The position numbers were made by a program, and so were the translations under genes. A stretch of 64,000 nt of DNA from Paenibacillus pini JCM 16418 (GTDB lineage: Bacteria > Bacillota > Bacilli > Paenibacillales > Paenibacillaceae), in NCBI RefSeq assembly GCF_000576305.1, contig NZ_BAVZ01000002.1:62001-126000 (forward strand), written 5' to 3'. Each line of letters opens with the position of its first letter. The first letter of the stretch is position 1. Positions 26,700 to 36,576 of the stretch are shown here, piece by piece. Under the pieces are notes generated by a model, which was not told the origin of the DNA, did no database searches, and saw nothing but the letters and a program-made list of their open reading frames with translations.

Positions 26700-29330
26700 A
26701 TGAAAGCAAGTGAAATTCGTTCCAAATGGCTGGAGTTCTTTGCAAGCAAAGGCCATCAAATTGAGCCGAGTGCTTCCCTCGTGCCGCACAACGATCCATC
26801 TCTTTTGTGGATTAACGCTGGTATGGCACCATTAAAGCCGTATTTTGACGGCCGAACCATTCCGGAAAATCCACGTTTAACCAATTCGCAGAAGTGTATT
26901 CGTACAAATGATATTGAAAATGTAGGTAAAACACGTCGTCACCATACTTTTTTTGAGATGCTGGGTAATTTCTCCATTGGCGACTACTTCAAGGAAGAAG
27001 CCGTTACATGGGCATGGGAGTTCCTTACTAGCAAAGAGTGGATCGGGTTCGACCCTGAACGTCTTTCCGTTACGGTATATCCAGAGGATGAGGAAGCTTT
27101 CAAATTATGGCATGACAAAGTGGGATTGCCTGCTGAACGCATCGTGAAGCTTGAAGATAACTTTTGGGATATCGGTGAAGGTCCTTGTGGACCATGTACT
27201 GAAATTTTCTATGATCGCGGCGAAGCATATGGAGATATGTCTGACCCTGAAATGTTCCCAGGTGGAGAGAACGAGCGTTTCTTGGAAGTATGGAACTTAG
27301 TATTCTCACAATTCAACCACAACAAGGACGGTTCATATACACCGCTTCCGAACAAAAACATTGATACAGGTGCAGGACTTGAACGCTTTGCTTCAATCCT
27401 ACAAGATGTAGATTCTAACTTTGATACAGACCTGTTCCAGCCTATCATTCATGAAACGGCTAAGCTCGCAGGCGTTAAATATAACGACAGCGTGGAAATC
27501 GATGTGGCACTCAAAGTTATTGCTGACCATGTGCGTACGGTAGCTTTTGCTATAGCAGATGGAGTTCTTCCTTCTAATGAAGGTCGTGGATATGTTATCC
27601 GTCGTCTACTTCGCCGTGCTGTTCGTTACGGTAAAGTACTGGGACTGGATCGTCCGTTCCTCTATACGTTAATTGGAACTGTAGGTGATGTCATGGGCGT
27701 ATACTATCCTGAAGTGCTTGAAAAACGGGAATTTATTGAGAAAGTTATTTCGACAGAAGAAGAACGTTTCCATGAGACACTATCTGATGGACTTGCTATT
27801 TTGGAGGATCTCAGTAAAACTGCGCTTGAAAGTGAAAGTCGTGTGATCAGCGGAAGTGATGCATTCAAATTGTATGATACGTATGGTTTCCCATTTGATC
27901 TTACAGAAGATTATGCATCTGAGCATGGGCTCACTGTAGACCGTGAAGGTTTTGATGTGGCAATGCAAGAACAGCGCGATCGCGGTCGCAGAGGTCGTCA
28001 AGAAAGTGCTGGCATGAAGATCCAAGGAGGAGTACTCTCCGATTATACGGTTAAAAGTGAATTTGTTGGTTATAATGACACCGTAACTGAATCCAAAATT
28101 TTGGCGATTATTGTCAATGATGTTATGGTGGATACAGCTCAAGAGGGTGAATCTTGCCAAGTTGTGCTCGATGTGACTCCATTCTATGCGGAGAGTGGCG
28201 GACAGGTCAGTGACCAAGGGCTACTGCGTGGTGGCACCGTAACCGCTAAAGTTGAAGGTCTCTTCAAGGCACCACATGGTCAACCCGTTCACTTCGTTAC
28301 TGTAGAAGCGGGAGAACTAAAAGTTGGCGAAACCATTAAGGCAGAAGTCGACCAGAATCAACGTCGTGATACGATTAAGAATCATACGGCAACACATCTG
28401 CTGCATAAAGCACTTAAACAAGTGCTGGGCGCGCATGTGAATCAGGCTGGATCATTGGTAGAACCACAGCGTTTGCGCTTTGACTTCTCCCATTTTGGCA
28501 GCATTACACCAGAAGAGTTAACTGAAATCGAACGTCTAGTGAATGAACAAATATGGAATAGCTTAGATGTAAATATTGAACTTAAACCGATTGATGAAGC
28601 TAAAGCAATGGGTGCTATGGCTTTATTTGGAGAAAAATACGGTGATGTTGTACGTGTGGTTCAAGTGGGAGACTACAGCTTGGAGCTATGTGGAGGCTGC
28701 CATGTGGCAAACACATCACAAATCGGTATCTTCAAACTTGTCAGCGAAAGCGGAATTGGTTCAGGTGTACGCCGGATTGAAGCAGTTACAGGACGCCTAG
28801 CTTATCAGTTCCTTGAAGGGCAAATCGGACTTCTAAAACAATCAGCTGAGCTACTTAAATCTAATTTGCATGATGTTCCTAAACGGATCGAAGCACTTCA
28901 TCAGCAAATGAAAGAACTGGGTCGCGATAATGAATCGCTACAAAGCAAATTAAGTATTATTGAAGCAGGCCAATTAACAAATCAAGTAATTCAAGCTGGC
29001 GCTGCCGAACTCCTTGCTGTACGTGTCAATGTAAGCAGTATGGATGCGCTGCGCTCGCTCGCCGATGAATTAAAAGGTAAACTTCCAAATGCAGTGATTG
29101 TACTTGGTGCAGCGATGGATGACAAAGTTAATTTTGTGGTATCCGTACCGCAATCCCTAATTAAATCAGGCCTTCATGCTGGTAAGTTAGTGAAGGAAAT
29201 TGCTTCGGTGTGTGGCGGCGGCGGTGGTGGGCGTCCTGACATGGCTCAGGCTGGAGGTAAGGACGCTAGCAAGCTAGATGAGGCGCTTAAACTTGCAGTA
29301 GAGCTTGTCGCGGGAAGCACACAGGCTTAA
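26700..29330 (+). CDS. alaS: Alanine-tRNA ligase
   Basis: Charges tRNA-Ala. 876 residues, family length, with every domain: aminoacylation core ('[14 protein letters not shown]' at residue 5, '[20 protein letters not shown]' near 67), editing domain with the zinc/editing pairs '[11 protein letters not shown]' near 560 and '[13 protein letters not shown]' near 660, and a C-Ala domain with '[15 protein letters not shown]' near the end. Start behind TTGGAGGC. Controlled by the T-box directly upstream. Confidence 0.98.
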   Translation: MKASEIRSKWLEFFASKGHQIEPSASLVPHNDPSLLWINAGMAPLKPYFDGRTIPENPRLTNSQKCIRTNDIENVGKTRRHHTFFEMLGNFSIGDYFKEEAVTWAWEFLTSKEWIGFDPERLSVTVYPEDEEAFKLWHDKVGLPAERIVKLEDNFWDIGEGPCGPCTEIFYDRGEAYGDMSDPEMFPGGENERFLEVWNLVFSQFNHNKDGSYTPLPNKNIDTGAGLERFASILQDVDSNFDTDLFQPIIHETAKLAGVKYNDSVEIDVALKVIADHVRTVAFAIADGVLPSNEGRGYVIRRLLRRAVRYGKVLGLDRPFLYTLIGTVGDVMGVYYPEVLEKREFIEKVISTEEERFHETLSDGLAILEDLSKTALESESRVISGSDAFKLYDTYGFPFDLTEDYASEHGLTVDREGFDVAMQEQRDRGRRGRQESAGMKIQGGVLSDYTVKSEFVGYNDTVTESKILAIIVNDVMVDTAQEGESCQVVLDVTPFYAESGGQVSDQGLLRGGTVTAKVEGLFKAPHGQPVHFVTVEAGELKVGETIKAEVDQNQRRDTIKNHTATHLLHKALKQVLGAHVNQAGSLVEPQRLRFDFSHFGSITPEELTEIERLVNEQIWNSLDVNIELKPIDEAKAMGAMALFGEKYGDVVRVVQVGDYSLELCGGCHVANTSQIGIFKLVSESGIGSGVRRIEAVTGRLAYQFLEGQIGLLKQSAELLKSNLHDVPKRIEALHQQMKELGRDNESLQSKLSIIEAGQLTNQVIQAGAAELLAVRVNVSSMDALRSLADELKGKLPNAVIVLGAAMDDKVNFVVSVPQSLIKSGLHAGKLVKEIASVCGGGGGGRPDMAQAGGKDASKLDEALKLAVELVAGSTQA

Positions 29331-29504
29331 TGTTTTTAAACTTGAAATAAACTCTATCCGCAATATATGTTAAATTTTTGTTATATTTCCCTTGGTTGTT
29401 TCCTTACAGTGGGGGGATTATGTTATGATAGAGGAAGATAGGAATCCTTATAAATCAATTCATCAAAGCATGTCATCATGTTTTTGGAGAAGCGAGGTGC
29501 TCGA

Positions 29505-29765
29505 ATGGACTCCATGGATAAAACAGTGAAGTTTAATGTTAAAGGTGACGAGGAGGAAGCGTCTTCAAAAGACATCCTACTTACGGTGTACGATGCACTG
29601 GTGGAGAAGGATTATCATCCAATCAACCAGATTGTTGGATACCTTATATCCGGGGATCCTGCGTATATACCACGTCATAACAATGCAAGAAGTTTAGTAA
29701 GAAAAAAAGAGCGTGATGAGTTGATTGAAGAGCTAGTCCGGTTCTATTTAGCCAATCACCGATAG
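29505..29765 (+). CDS. yrzL: IreB family regulatory protein (YrzL)
   Basis: 86 residues from ATG 29505, chosen because family members begin 'MxSMDKTxKF' and a GAGGTG ribosome site fits; the longer frame from 29478 is not needed. The conserved '[20 protein letters not shown]' and '[23 protein letters not shown]' stretches identify the family. In enterococci IreB is phosphorylated by a PASTA kinase on N-terminal threonines and affects cephalosporin resistance. Fixed position after alaS and before ruvX. Confidence 0.93.
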   Translation: MDSMDKTVKFNVKGDEEEASSKDILLTVYDALVEKDYHPINQIVGYLISGDPAYIPRHNNARSLVRKKERDELIEELVRFYLANHR

Positions 29766-29774
29766 GAGAGCTTC

Positions 29775-30191
29775 ATGAGAATCTTGGGATTGGATTATGG
29801 GGACCGAAGAATTGGTGTGGCTGTCAGTGATTTATTTGGTTGGACCGCTCAGGGCCTTGAAGTTGTTGAACGTAGACGTGACGGGACCGAAATACAGCGT
29901 ATTGAATCATTGGTACGTGAGTATGAGGTAGAGGAAATAGTCGTTGGTCTGCCCAAGAACATGAATGGCAGCATAGGCCCCCGCGGCGAAATCTGTATCG
30001 ATTTCGCTGATAAGCTTAAAGAATTGCTGGAATTACCCGTTCACCTGTGGGATGAGAGGCTTACAACTGTGTCTGCCGAGCGGACGTTAATCGAAGCCGA
30101 TGTCAGCCGAAAGAAACGTAAACTCGTCGTGGATAAGATGGCTGCAAGCTTGATTTTGCAAAACTATTTGGACTCTAAGAGTAAAAGGTGA
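29775..30191 (+). CDS. ruvX: Putative pre-16S rRNA nuclease YqgF/RuvX
   Basis: 138 residues with an RNase H-like fold. 'MRILGLDYGDRRIGVAVSD' carries the first catalytic aspartate, 'EEIVVGLPKNMNG' the second strand, and 'LWDERLTTVSAE' and 'KRKLVVDKMAASLILQ' the later acidic residues. Processes the 5' end of 16S rRNA in E. coli. It starts 10 bases after yrzL with GGAGAG as ribosome site, within the alaS operon. Confidence 0.95.
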   Translation: MRILGLDYGDRRIGVAVSDLFGWTAQGLEVVERRRDGTEIQRIESLVREYEVEEIVVGLPKNMNGSIGPRGEICIDFADKLKELLELPVHLWDERLTTVSAERTLIEADVSRKKRKLVVDKMAASLILQNYLDSKSKR

Positions 30192-30202
30192 GGGTGATAC
30201 AG

Positions 30203-30511
30203 ATGGCTAATGACCGTAATGACTTCGATGAAGAACCGGAAATTATTTATATTCCCGATGATGAAGGTAAAGAAGAAGAGTTTGAAGTAATCATGAAATT
30301 TGAGGTAGATGGATCTGACTCCAAGTATATGATGGTAGTTCCACTAGACTCCGAGGACGAAGAGTCCGAAGAAGTGTATGCATTCCGTTATGAAGAAGAC
30401 GGAGATGACCTCAAGTTGTATATGATCGAGAATGACGAAGAGTGGCAAATCGTCGAAGAAACGTTCAATACATTGGTTGCTGAACTTGACGGAGGGAATG
30501 AACATGAATAA
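30203..30511 (+). CDS. yrzB: DUF1292 protein (YrzB-like)
   Basis: 102 residues from ATG 30203; a GTG at 30188 is in frame but overlaps ruvX. Very acidic, with the DUF1292 pattern 'EFEVIMKFEVDGSDSKYMMVVP' and 'VYAFRYEED' and 'LKLYMIENDEEW'. Conserved third member of the yrzL-ruvX-yrzB block; function unknown. Confidence 0.9.
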   Translation: MANDRNDFDEEPEIIYIPDDEGKEEEFEVIMKFEVDGSDSKYMMVVPLDSEDEESEEVYAFRYEEDGDDLKLYMIENDEEWQIVEETFNTLVAELDGGNEHE

Positions 30512-30815
30512 TTTCTCTGCAGAGCAGGCCGTTTGGACTTCCGTATTAAAGGAGGCATTTGGACCAACTGTAGAGCTAGAAGATGTAGATGGAACGACTT
30601 TAGTCTATGATCTTGTAGCCGAATTTGAGATTAGCGGTCAAAGCTATGCCGTCCTTCAACAACCAGGAGATGACTCTGGAGAGCATGATATTCTCAAAGT
30701 GGTCACTTCTCCGGAAGGAAACTTAGAGCTTGCTACGATAGATGATGATGACGAATGGGAGAACATCACCGAGTTATATGACGAGATGACTTTTCCAGAA
30801 GATAACGTAGAGTAG
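30504..30815 (+). CDS. Second DUF1292-like protein
   Basis: 103 residues from ATG 30504, preceded by CGGAGGG and overlapping yrzB by eight bases. Acidic and beta-rich, with 'QSYAVLQQPGD' and 'DILKVVTSPEGNLELATIDDDDEWENI' resembling the upstream DUF1292 protein, so a tandem duplication is plausible. Followed by a terminator. Confidence 0.8.
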   Translation: MNNFSAEQAVWTSVLKEAFGPTVELEDVDGTTLVYDLVAEFEISGQSYAVLQQPGDDSGEHDILKVVTSPEGNLELATIDDDDEWENITELYDEMTFPEDNVE

Positions 30816-30868
30816 TACACTGTAATTAACAGCTTCCAAGTTATGATAAACTCTAAATGTAAATCCGA

Positions 30869-30893
30869 AAGGGCGGCGAAGTCCGCCCTTTTT
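30869..30893 (+). terminator. Rho-independent terminator of the alaS operon
   Basis: AAGGGCGG (30869-30876) pairs with CCGCCCTT (30883-30890), loop of six, then TTT. It stands between the DUF1292 gene and mltG. Confidence 0.85.
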
Positions 30894-30916
30894 GGTTATG
30901 AAAGGTTGGATAATTT

Positions 30917-31966
30917 TTGAAAGCTTTAGCCAAGATTACCATTATTCTTCTAATCATTATTGTTCTGATTGGAGGCGGTGGAGCTTATTACATATGGAAT
31001 GGAATGCAGCCGCCAGCTGCTTCTGCCCAGCCTGTTAAGTTTACAATTGATAAAGGGATGGGAACATCCAAAATTGCCGAAGTTTTACACGATGAAGGGC
31101 TAATCAAGAATGAACTTATCTTTAAAGTTTATTTGAAATTGAAAAATCAAGGCTCTAAATTTAAAGCAGGTGTGTACGAAGCGAAGCCTGGGGAAGACTT
31201 TGAGGGACTAATTGCTAAATTGAATAACGGCGATGTCGTAAAAGCAGAGATGATTCGCTTCACGATTCCAGAAGGTTATACGGTAGAACAAATTGCCGAG
31301 AAGGTATCAGAAGCAGAAGGTCTTAAATCGGATACTTTCCTAAAACTTGCCGATAAGGCTCAATCTACGGACACTCAAGCTTTTAAAAATATTCCTAACT
31401 CCCAAGAATTAAAGCATCATTTAGAAGGTTATCTGTTTCCAGATACGTATGAGTTCAAGAAGGGCACAAGTGAGCAAGAAATATTAGACCGTATGGTTGA
31501 GCAAACACAAAATAAGCTGGATGAAATTCCAGATTTAGAGCAGAAATTGAAGGACCGGGGACTGACCTTACATGAGCTACTAACGGTAGCTTCTCTGGTT
31601 GAACGCGAAGTGGTCGTTGATCAGGAACGTTCGCTGGTAGCAGGCGTTATTTATAACCGTTTAGATCAAGACAAGAATCTTGAAATAGATGCTACGGTTC
31701 AATATTCGTTGGACAAGCCAAAGGAACGTTTATTTTATAAGGACTTGAAGATTAAAAGTCCATATAATACGTATCTAAACGCGGGCCTACCTCCGGGTCC
31801 CATCTGTAGTCCAAGTTTAGCATCGGTTGAAGCTGCCCTTAATCCTAAAGCTTCAGAGTATTTATATTATGTGACGAAGAAGGATGGATCACAGGAGCAT
31901 CTTTTCGCCAAAACGTATCAAGAACATTTAAATAATATTAAGAAAAGTAAAACGACCTCGAAATAA
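30917..31966 (+). CDS. mltG: Endolytic transglycosylase MltG (YrrL)
   Basis: Membrane-anchored lytic transglycosylase that cuts nascent glycan strands. 349 residues, TTG start. One N-terminal transmembrane segment (about residues 5-25), a LysM-like region ('FTIPEGYTVEQIAEKV' near residue 115), and the YceG core with the catalytic glutamate in 'LTVASLVEREV' near residue 230 and 'ATVQYSLDK' and 'NTYLNAGLPPGPICSPS' later. Same position downstream of yrzB as in B. subtilis. Confidence 0.95.
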   Translation: MKALAKITIILLIIIVLIGGGGAYYIWNGMQPPAASAQPVKFTIDKGMGTSKIAEVLHDEGLIKNELIFKVYLKLKNQGSKFKAGVYEAKPGEDFEGLIAKLNNGDVVKAEMIRFTIPEGYTVEQIAEKVSEAEGLKSDTFLKLADKAQSTDTQAFKNIPNSQELKHHLEGYLFPDTYEFKKGTSEQEILDRMVEQTQNKLDEIPDLEQKLKDRGLTLHELLTVASLVEREVVVDQERSLVAGVIYNRLDQDKNLEIDATVQYSLDKPKERLFYKDLKIKSPYNTYLNAGLPPGPICSPSLASVEAALNPKASEYLYYVTKKDGSQEHLFAKTYQEHLNNIKKSKTTSK

Positions 31967-32023
31967 AACGATGCTTCGATATGACCCTTATAATGAAATG
32001 AGTATCGAATAATGCCATATTTT

Positions 32024-32057
32024 AAAACCTGTATAGTCATATACAGGTTTTTTTGTG
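32024..32057 (+). terminator. Rho-independent terminator after mltG
   Basis: AAAACCTGTAT (32024-32034) pairs with ATACAGGTTTT (32041-32051), then more Ts. Confidence 0.88.
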
Positions 32058-32220
32058 TTCGTTTTTATATATTTTATAGGTATATTGACTCATTTAAGTA
32101 AAAAAAATTAAAAGAAAGCAAAGGATAATCATGGAAAATGTCGAAGAAATATATAGTAAGTTTTACGTTCGCTTTACATTTTTTCTTTTTGTTTGAAAAA
32201 CTAGGTGGTGGGTGAAACGA

Positions 32221-34395
32221 ATGAAATCGATCGGAAAGCAAGGGAGCGAGCAAAGTAGCAAAAAAGGCTGGGGGATAAAACACAGCAAGAAAACACAGGA
32301 GGTGTCAGCGATTCCACCGAATGATAAGAGAGGTAAAGAGCCTCAAACCGAGAGTAAGATCGGCTTTTTCACAAAACTAAACCCGGTAAAGTCAGTCGGA
32401 GTAAAGCTATTTTTAATTTTCTTTACCGCTATAGTCACGTTTGTCTTAGTTTTAGGTTGTATGTCCTATTTTAAGGCCAAAAGTACGATAAAGCAAAATG
32501 CGGCTAACGCTAATCGTCAGACCATTATTCAAACTTCGGATAAGCTCGATATTATTTTAAAACAGTTTGAAAATGTAGCACTTCAAATCTTTTTTGACCC
32601 CGAAATGCAGACGATGGTAGATAATTTATCTAACTCTAAACTCAGTACTTACGATTTATTTGTTTTAACTAGTGATATTACTAAAAAGCTAAGCAATCAA
32701 ATTAATAGCAATGGATCCATTAGAGGGGTTTACTTAATCCAACCTGATAATAATCAACGTGCTATTTCTGCTGGATCCGTTTCAGTAGAGTTAGATAAGC
32801 TTAGGGATCAGGTCTGGTATAAAGAAGCTTTAAATAAAAATCAGTCTTTCTGGTATCCGACCGAAAGGACGGCAGATGGAACAGGTGTGTTTAGATTAGT
32901 TCGTTCTCTACAAAGCTTATCGCGAGGTGGTAAAGCTTATATTGTTGCCATCGAATTGAAAACTGAGGTGCTTGAAGAACAATTAAAACGAGTTGATTTA
33001 GGCAAAGGCGGTAAGCTGCAATTAGTTTCACCAGATGGACAAGTAGTTGCTTCTAATGTAGAAGGACAAGCTTCAAAGAAGACGGATTTCGCGTTTATGC
33101 AAACGCTTAAACAATCTTCAGGTAGTTTGGATTCTAAAGATGTAGAAGGAAAGAGTGTTGTGGCAGTCTATCAGACGTTATCCAAGACAGGGTGGAAGCT
33201 AGTAGGTAGCATACCAACTGAAGTTTTGGTCAAGGATGCTAAAGGAATATTACTTTTAACGTTATGGTCTACACTCGGAGTCATGGTTATCGCTATTCTC
33301 ATTGGTTGGTGGATGATTCGAATGATCGCCCGCCCAATGAGTCGTATTAAAGATTTGATGATTGAAGGCTCTAAAGGTAATCTGAACGTTCGTACGGATC
33401 ATAAATCCAAAGATGAAATTGGTCAGTTAGCGACTAACTTTAACTTGATGATGGATCAAATTACGAAACTTGTGAAGCAAACGAATGAAACAGCTCAGGA
33501 TGTATTGGATACAGCAGGTGAGTTGTCTGACGCTTCCAAAAAGACTGCGATTTCTGCTAAGGAAATTGCGTTGGCTACTGAAGAAATTGCTAATGGAGCC
33601 AGCAGTCTAGCTAATGAAGCTGAACGTGGAAACGAGCTGACGGATCATATTTCGAAACAAATGCGGCTTGTGATCGACGCTAATAGTGAAATGGGCAGTG
33701 CAGCAAATCACGTCGAGCAATCTAGTGAACGCGGAACCCGCCACTTGAATGATTTGCTCGACAAGACACATCAAACAGAACAAATCACTCGCTCACTGAT
33801 GCATAAAGTGGATGATTTGAAACAGACAACTTTGTCGGTTAACAAAGTGCTTGAGGTACTTCAAAATCTTACGAAGCAAACAAATATTCTTTCGCTCAAC
33901 GCTACGATTGAAGCGGCACGAGCCGGAGCTGCGGGTAGAGGCTTTATGGTTGTAGCAGATGAAATACGTCAATTGGCTAATCAGTCAAAAGAATCCATTG
34001 AAATGGTTGGGAAGATAACAGAAAAAATTATGGCTGAGATGAATGAGACTGTACTTGCTCTGAATGAGGCACATCCACTCTTTAATCATCAGATGAATGC
34101 TGTGAAAGAAACGAATGATATTTTCGTATCTGTACAAGAGCATATGGGTGATTTCAATCGGCACTTAGGTTCAGTTACCGAGTCTATTGAGGCACTGAAT
34201 CAATCACAGGTTACTCTTTCAGAGGCTATGGGGAATGTAAGTGCTGTGGCAGAAGAATCCTCAGCAACTTCCGAAGAGGTGGCGTCACTCAGTAATGAGC
34301 AACAAAGTGTAGGGGATCAGTTGGTTCATTTATCTGATAAATTGGAGAATGTATCGAATGAACTGAAGACAACATTATCTAGATTTACAATCTAA
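32221..34395 (+). CDS. Methyl-accepting chemotaxis protein
   Basis: Transmembrane chemoreceptor of 724 residues. A long basic cytoplasmic N-terminus (about 60 residues) precedes the first membrane segment (about 62-82), then a Cache-like extracellular sensor, the second segment near 345-365, a HAMP domain ('MIARPMSRIKDLMIEGSKGNL'), and the signalling domain with the hairpin tip 'QTNILSLNATIEAARAG'. ATG 32221 is preferred over GTG 32212 because AGGTGGTGG lies at 32203. The ligand cannot be told. Confidence 0.93.
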   Translation: MKSIGKQGSEQSSKKGWGIKHSKKTQEVSAIPPNDKRGKEPQTESKIGFFTKLNPVKSVGVKLFLIFFTAIVTFVLVLGCMSYFKAKSTIKQNAANANRQTIIQTSDKLDIILKQFENVALQIFFDPEMQTMVDNLSNSKLSTYDLFVLTSDITKKLSNQINSNGSIRGVYLIQPDNNQRAISAGSVSVELDKLRDQVWYKEALNKNQSFWYPTERTADGTGVFRLVRSLQSLSRGGKAYIVAIELKTEVLEEQLKRVDLGKGGKLQLVSPDGQVVASNVEGQASKKTDFAFMQTLKQSSGSLDSKDVEGKSVVAVYQTLSKTGWKLVGSIPTEVLVKDAKGILLLTLWSTLGVMVIAILIGWWMIRMIARPMSRIKDLMIEGSKGNLNVRTDHKSKDEIGQLATNFNLMMDQITKLVKQTNETAQDVLDTAGELSDASKKTAISAKEIALATEEIANGASSLANEAERGNELTDHISKQMRLVIDANSEMGSAANHVEQSSERGTRHLNDLLDKTHQTEQITRSLMHKVDDLKQTTLSVNKVLEVLQNLTKQTNILSLNATIEAARAGAAGRGFMVVADEIRQLANQSKESIEMVGKITEKIMAEMNETVLALNEAHPLFNHQMNAVKETNDIFVSVQEHMGDFNRHLGSVTESIEALNQSQVTLSEAMGNVSAVAEESSATSEEVASLSNEQQSVGDQLVHLSDKLENVSNELKTTLSRFTI

Positions 34396-34407
34396 TCTTG
34401 GCATGTG

Positions 34408-34445
34408 AGCGTTTATCCATTATGGATAGACGCTTTTCTTTTTGT
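34408..34445 (+). terminator. Rho-independent terminator after the chemoreceptor gene
   Basis: AGCGTTTATCCA pairs with TGGATAGACGCT across a three-base loop (34408-34434), followed by a T-rich tract. Confidence 0.82.
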
Positions 34446-34539
34446 TTACAGAAAATAAATGATTGTCATGAAATAATGGATATAAATGGGTTGAGAAAGG
34501 ACATGCTATTAGGAAAAAAGGTAAGCGGGCGATGCAGCA

Positions 34540-36318
34540 TTGAATTTACAATATAAAAAGCGAGTGTTCTATACTCTCCTTCTTCTAACTGGAATTATGA
34601 TCTTAATCATTCTTCGTTTGGCTTATATTCAGCTTATTCTTCGTAGCTCGAAGCTACCAGAGAGTCAGTTTACACTTCAAGAAATGTCGGTTTTACAGCG
34701 CGAGCGTGGTGTCGTACTTGATTCAGGGCGGGGGAAGTTCTATGACCGTTTTGGCATTCCGTTAACGGATGAAACGATTCCAGCAGCCGTTCTTTTTCCC
34801 GTATCTCAGCAAGTTAGAGAGGAAGGACATGAGCACTTAGAGGAAATTGCTCATGAATTGCAAACGGAAGTTCCTGTATTACAACAGACGTGGAGTAATC
34901 TGAATGTACCGATATTATGGACTAAACCAGGAAATAATGTTCCCTTGGGCCTTAAAGATAATCAGGTCAAACAGATGAGTAAACTTAAAGTTAGTGGTAT
35001 TGAGATATTGCCATATGAAAGTAGGTACCGCAGTACATTTTCGGGAATGCAATGGCTTGGATATTTAACTCAGCAGGCGGATTTACAGCATTTAACTCAT
35101 ACAGGTTATGCCTTTCAGAAGGGCGCTTCTGGCCTGGAGCGGACGTTAGAGCCCCTACTGAAAGGTAAGGGACCAACGACTGCTTATTATACGGTAGATG
35201 GTAGAAATCAGCCCGTTCCAGGTACAGGTATTCGAGTGAAGTCACCTGGGAATTCTTATTACCCACTTCATTTTAATACAACAGTGGATGCATCCTTGCA
35301 ACATAAGCTTGAACAATTGACAATGAACGAGGGAATGAATGAGGGAGCTATTGTGGTACTGGATGCAGATACAGCTGATGTCAGGGCTATGGTATCACGT
35401 CCATTTTACAATCCGCTGGATATTAAGCCTAATCAGAAAGAATGGAATAATCGCGCTCTCCAAGCTGCAGTACCCGGTTCTATATTTAAAACGGTAGTTG
35501 CAGCAGCAGCACTTGAGGCTAGGGTAACGTCAAAGCATGAACATTTTTATTGCTCTGGCCATTATGGCAAATATGGACTTTCATGCTGGAAAGAGGGTGG
35601 GCATGGCAATATCACGCTGGAAGAAGCTTTCGCAGATTCCTGTAATGTTGTGTTCGCCACACTAGCAGAACGTTTATCGAAACCTCAGCTTGAACAGGCA
35701 GCTTACAAATTGGGACTTGGGCGTCGTGTTGGATGGGAGGCAACTCATATATTGGGTTTACCCTTACTAAGACCTTTTGATCACGAACAAAGTGGAGTTA
35801 TTTTTACAGATAATGCCCCTATTCATGATGGTGGAATTCTAGCTCAAACAGGAATAGGTCAAAGAGATGTTCAAGTAACGCCTCTTCAGGCAGCCAATCT
35901 AATCGTAACACTTTTACATGGAGGCAAAGTGCAGTCGCCACGTATTCTTCAGAATATATCCTATTCTAATGGACAACTAATGAAGGAGTTACCATCTCAC
36001 AGTTCCCTGTCATCTGAAGGTAGCATCCGTCCCCAAACAGCGCGGTTACTGAAGCATTGGATGGAGAAGGTAGTGACAGAAGGAACTGGACAATCGCTTA
36101 GTGGGTCGCTCTGGACACTCGCTGGTAAATCAGGAACAGCGCAGGTCATAGTCAATGGTAGAGCGCGAAATAATCAATGGTTCATCGGCTACGGTCCAGC
36201 GGATCAACCCAAATATGCTGTAGCTGTTTTAATACAAAACGCCTCGCCCGATTCCCGCAACAGGGCTACAATCATGTTCGGTAAAGTTATGGATACGTTG
36301 GCTGCGCACACCTCATGA
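34540..36318 (+). CDS. pbpI: Class B penicillin-binding protein (PbpI/YrrR-like)
   Basis: Peptidoglycan transpeptidase of 592 residues, TTG start with a poor ribosome site. One N-terminal membrane segment (about 8-30), a PBP dimerisation domain ('LQRERGVVLDSGRGKFYDRFG'), then the transpeptidase with all three motifs: S-x-x-K as 'PGSIFK' near 310, S-x-N as 'DSCNVVF' near 363, and K-S-G-T in 'LAGKSGTAQV' near 528. In B. subtilis yrrR (pbpI) lies in the same neighbourhood downstream of mltG, which supports the symbol. Confidence 0.85.
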   Translation: MNLQYKKRVFYTLLLLTGIMILIILRLAYIQLILRSSKLPESQFTLQEMSVLQRERGVVLDSGRGKFYDRFGIPLTDETIPAAVLFPVSQQVREEGHEHLEEIAHELQTEVPVLQQTWSNLNVPILWTKPGNNVPLGLKDNQVKQMSKLKVSGIEILPYESRYRSTFSGMQWLGYLTQQADLQHLTHTGYAFQKGASGLERTLEPLLKGKGPTTAYYTVDGRNQPVPGTGIRVKSPGNSYYPLHFNTTVDASLQHKLEQLTMNEGMNEGAIVVLDADTADVRAMVSRPFYNPLDIKPNQKEWNNRALQAAVPGSIFKTVVAAAALEARVTSKHEHFYCSGHYGKYGLSCWKEGGHGNITLEEAFADSCNVVFATLAERLSKPQLEQAAYKLGLGRRVGWEATHILGLPLLRPFDHEQSGVIFTDNAPIHDGGILAQTGIGQRDVQVTPLQAANLIVTLLHGGKVQSPRILQNISYSNGQLMKELPSHSSLSSEGSIRPQTARLLKHWMEKVVTEGTGQSLSGSLWTLAGKSGTAQVIVNGRARNNQWFIGYGPADQPKYAVAVLIQNASPDSRNRATIMFGKVMDTLAAHTS

Positions 36319-36420
36319 TGTGTGCAGCTAGCTATCAGGCGCTATACATTTAATACAGAGAGAGTTATATTAGAATGCGCTTACACAATGGTTGTAGCTG
36401 AGTATAATACTGCATAATGA

Positions 36421-36465
36421 GGGTAAATTAACGATCACCTTTTCATAAATTTACGCCCTTTTTTA
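36421..36465 (+). terminator. Probable terminator after the PBP gene
   Basis: GGGTAAATT (36421-36429) pairs with AATTTAC plus CCC (36448-36458, one bulge), followed by TTTTTT. A second inverted repeat without a T-run spans the PBP stop (36301-36330). Confidence 0.6.
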
Positions 36466-36576
36466 CTTGTCTGTGATAAAATAAGAGGTAACGGATTTTG
36501 AATGAACATACACATGTACTAAGTTGCGTGACTTTCGGCAAGTCAAAGTCAATCAGAGAAAAGTGGGGAATATGAC

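Noticed and set aside
27780..28217. 145-residue minus-strand ORF within alaS
   Set aside because: Lies wholly inside the conserved alaS frame and shows no protein family features.
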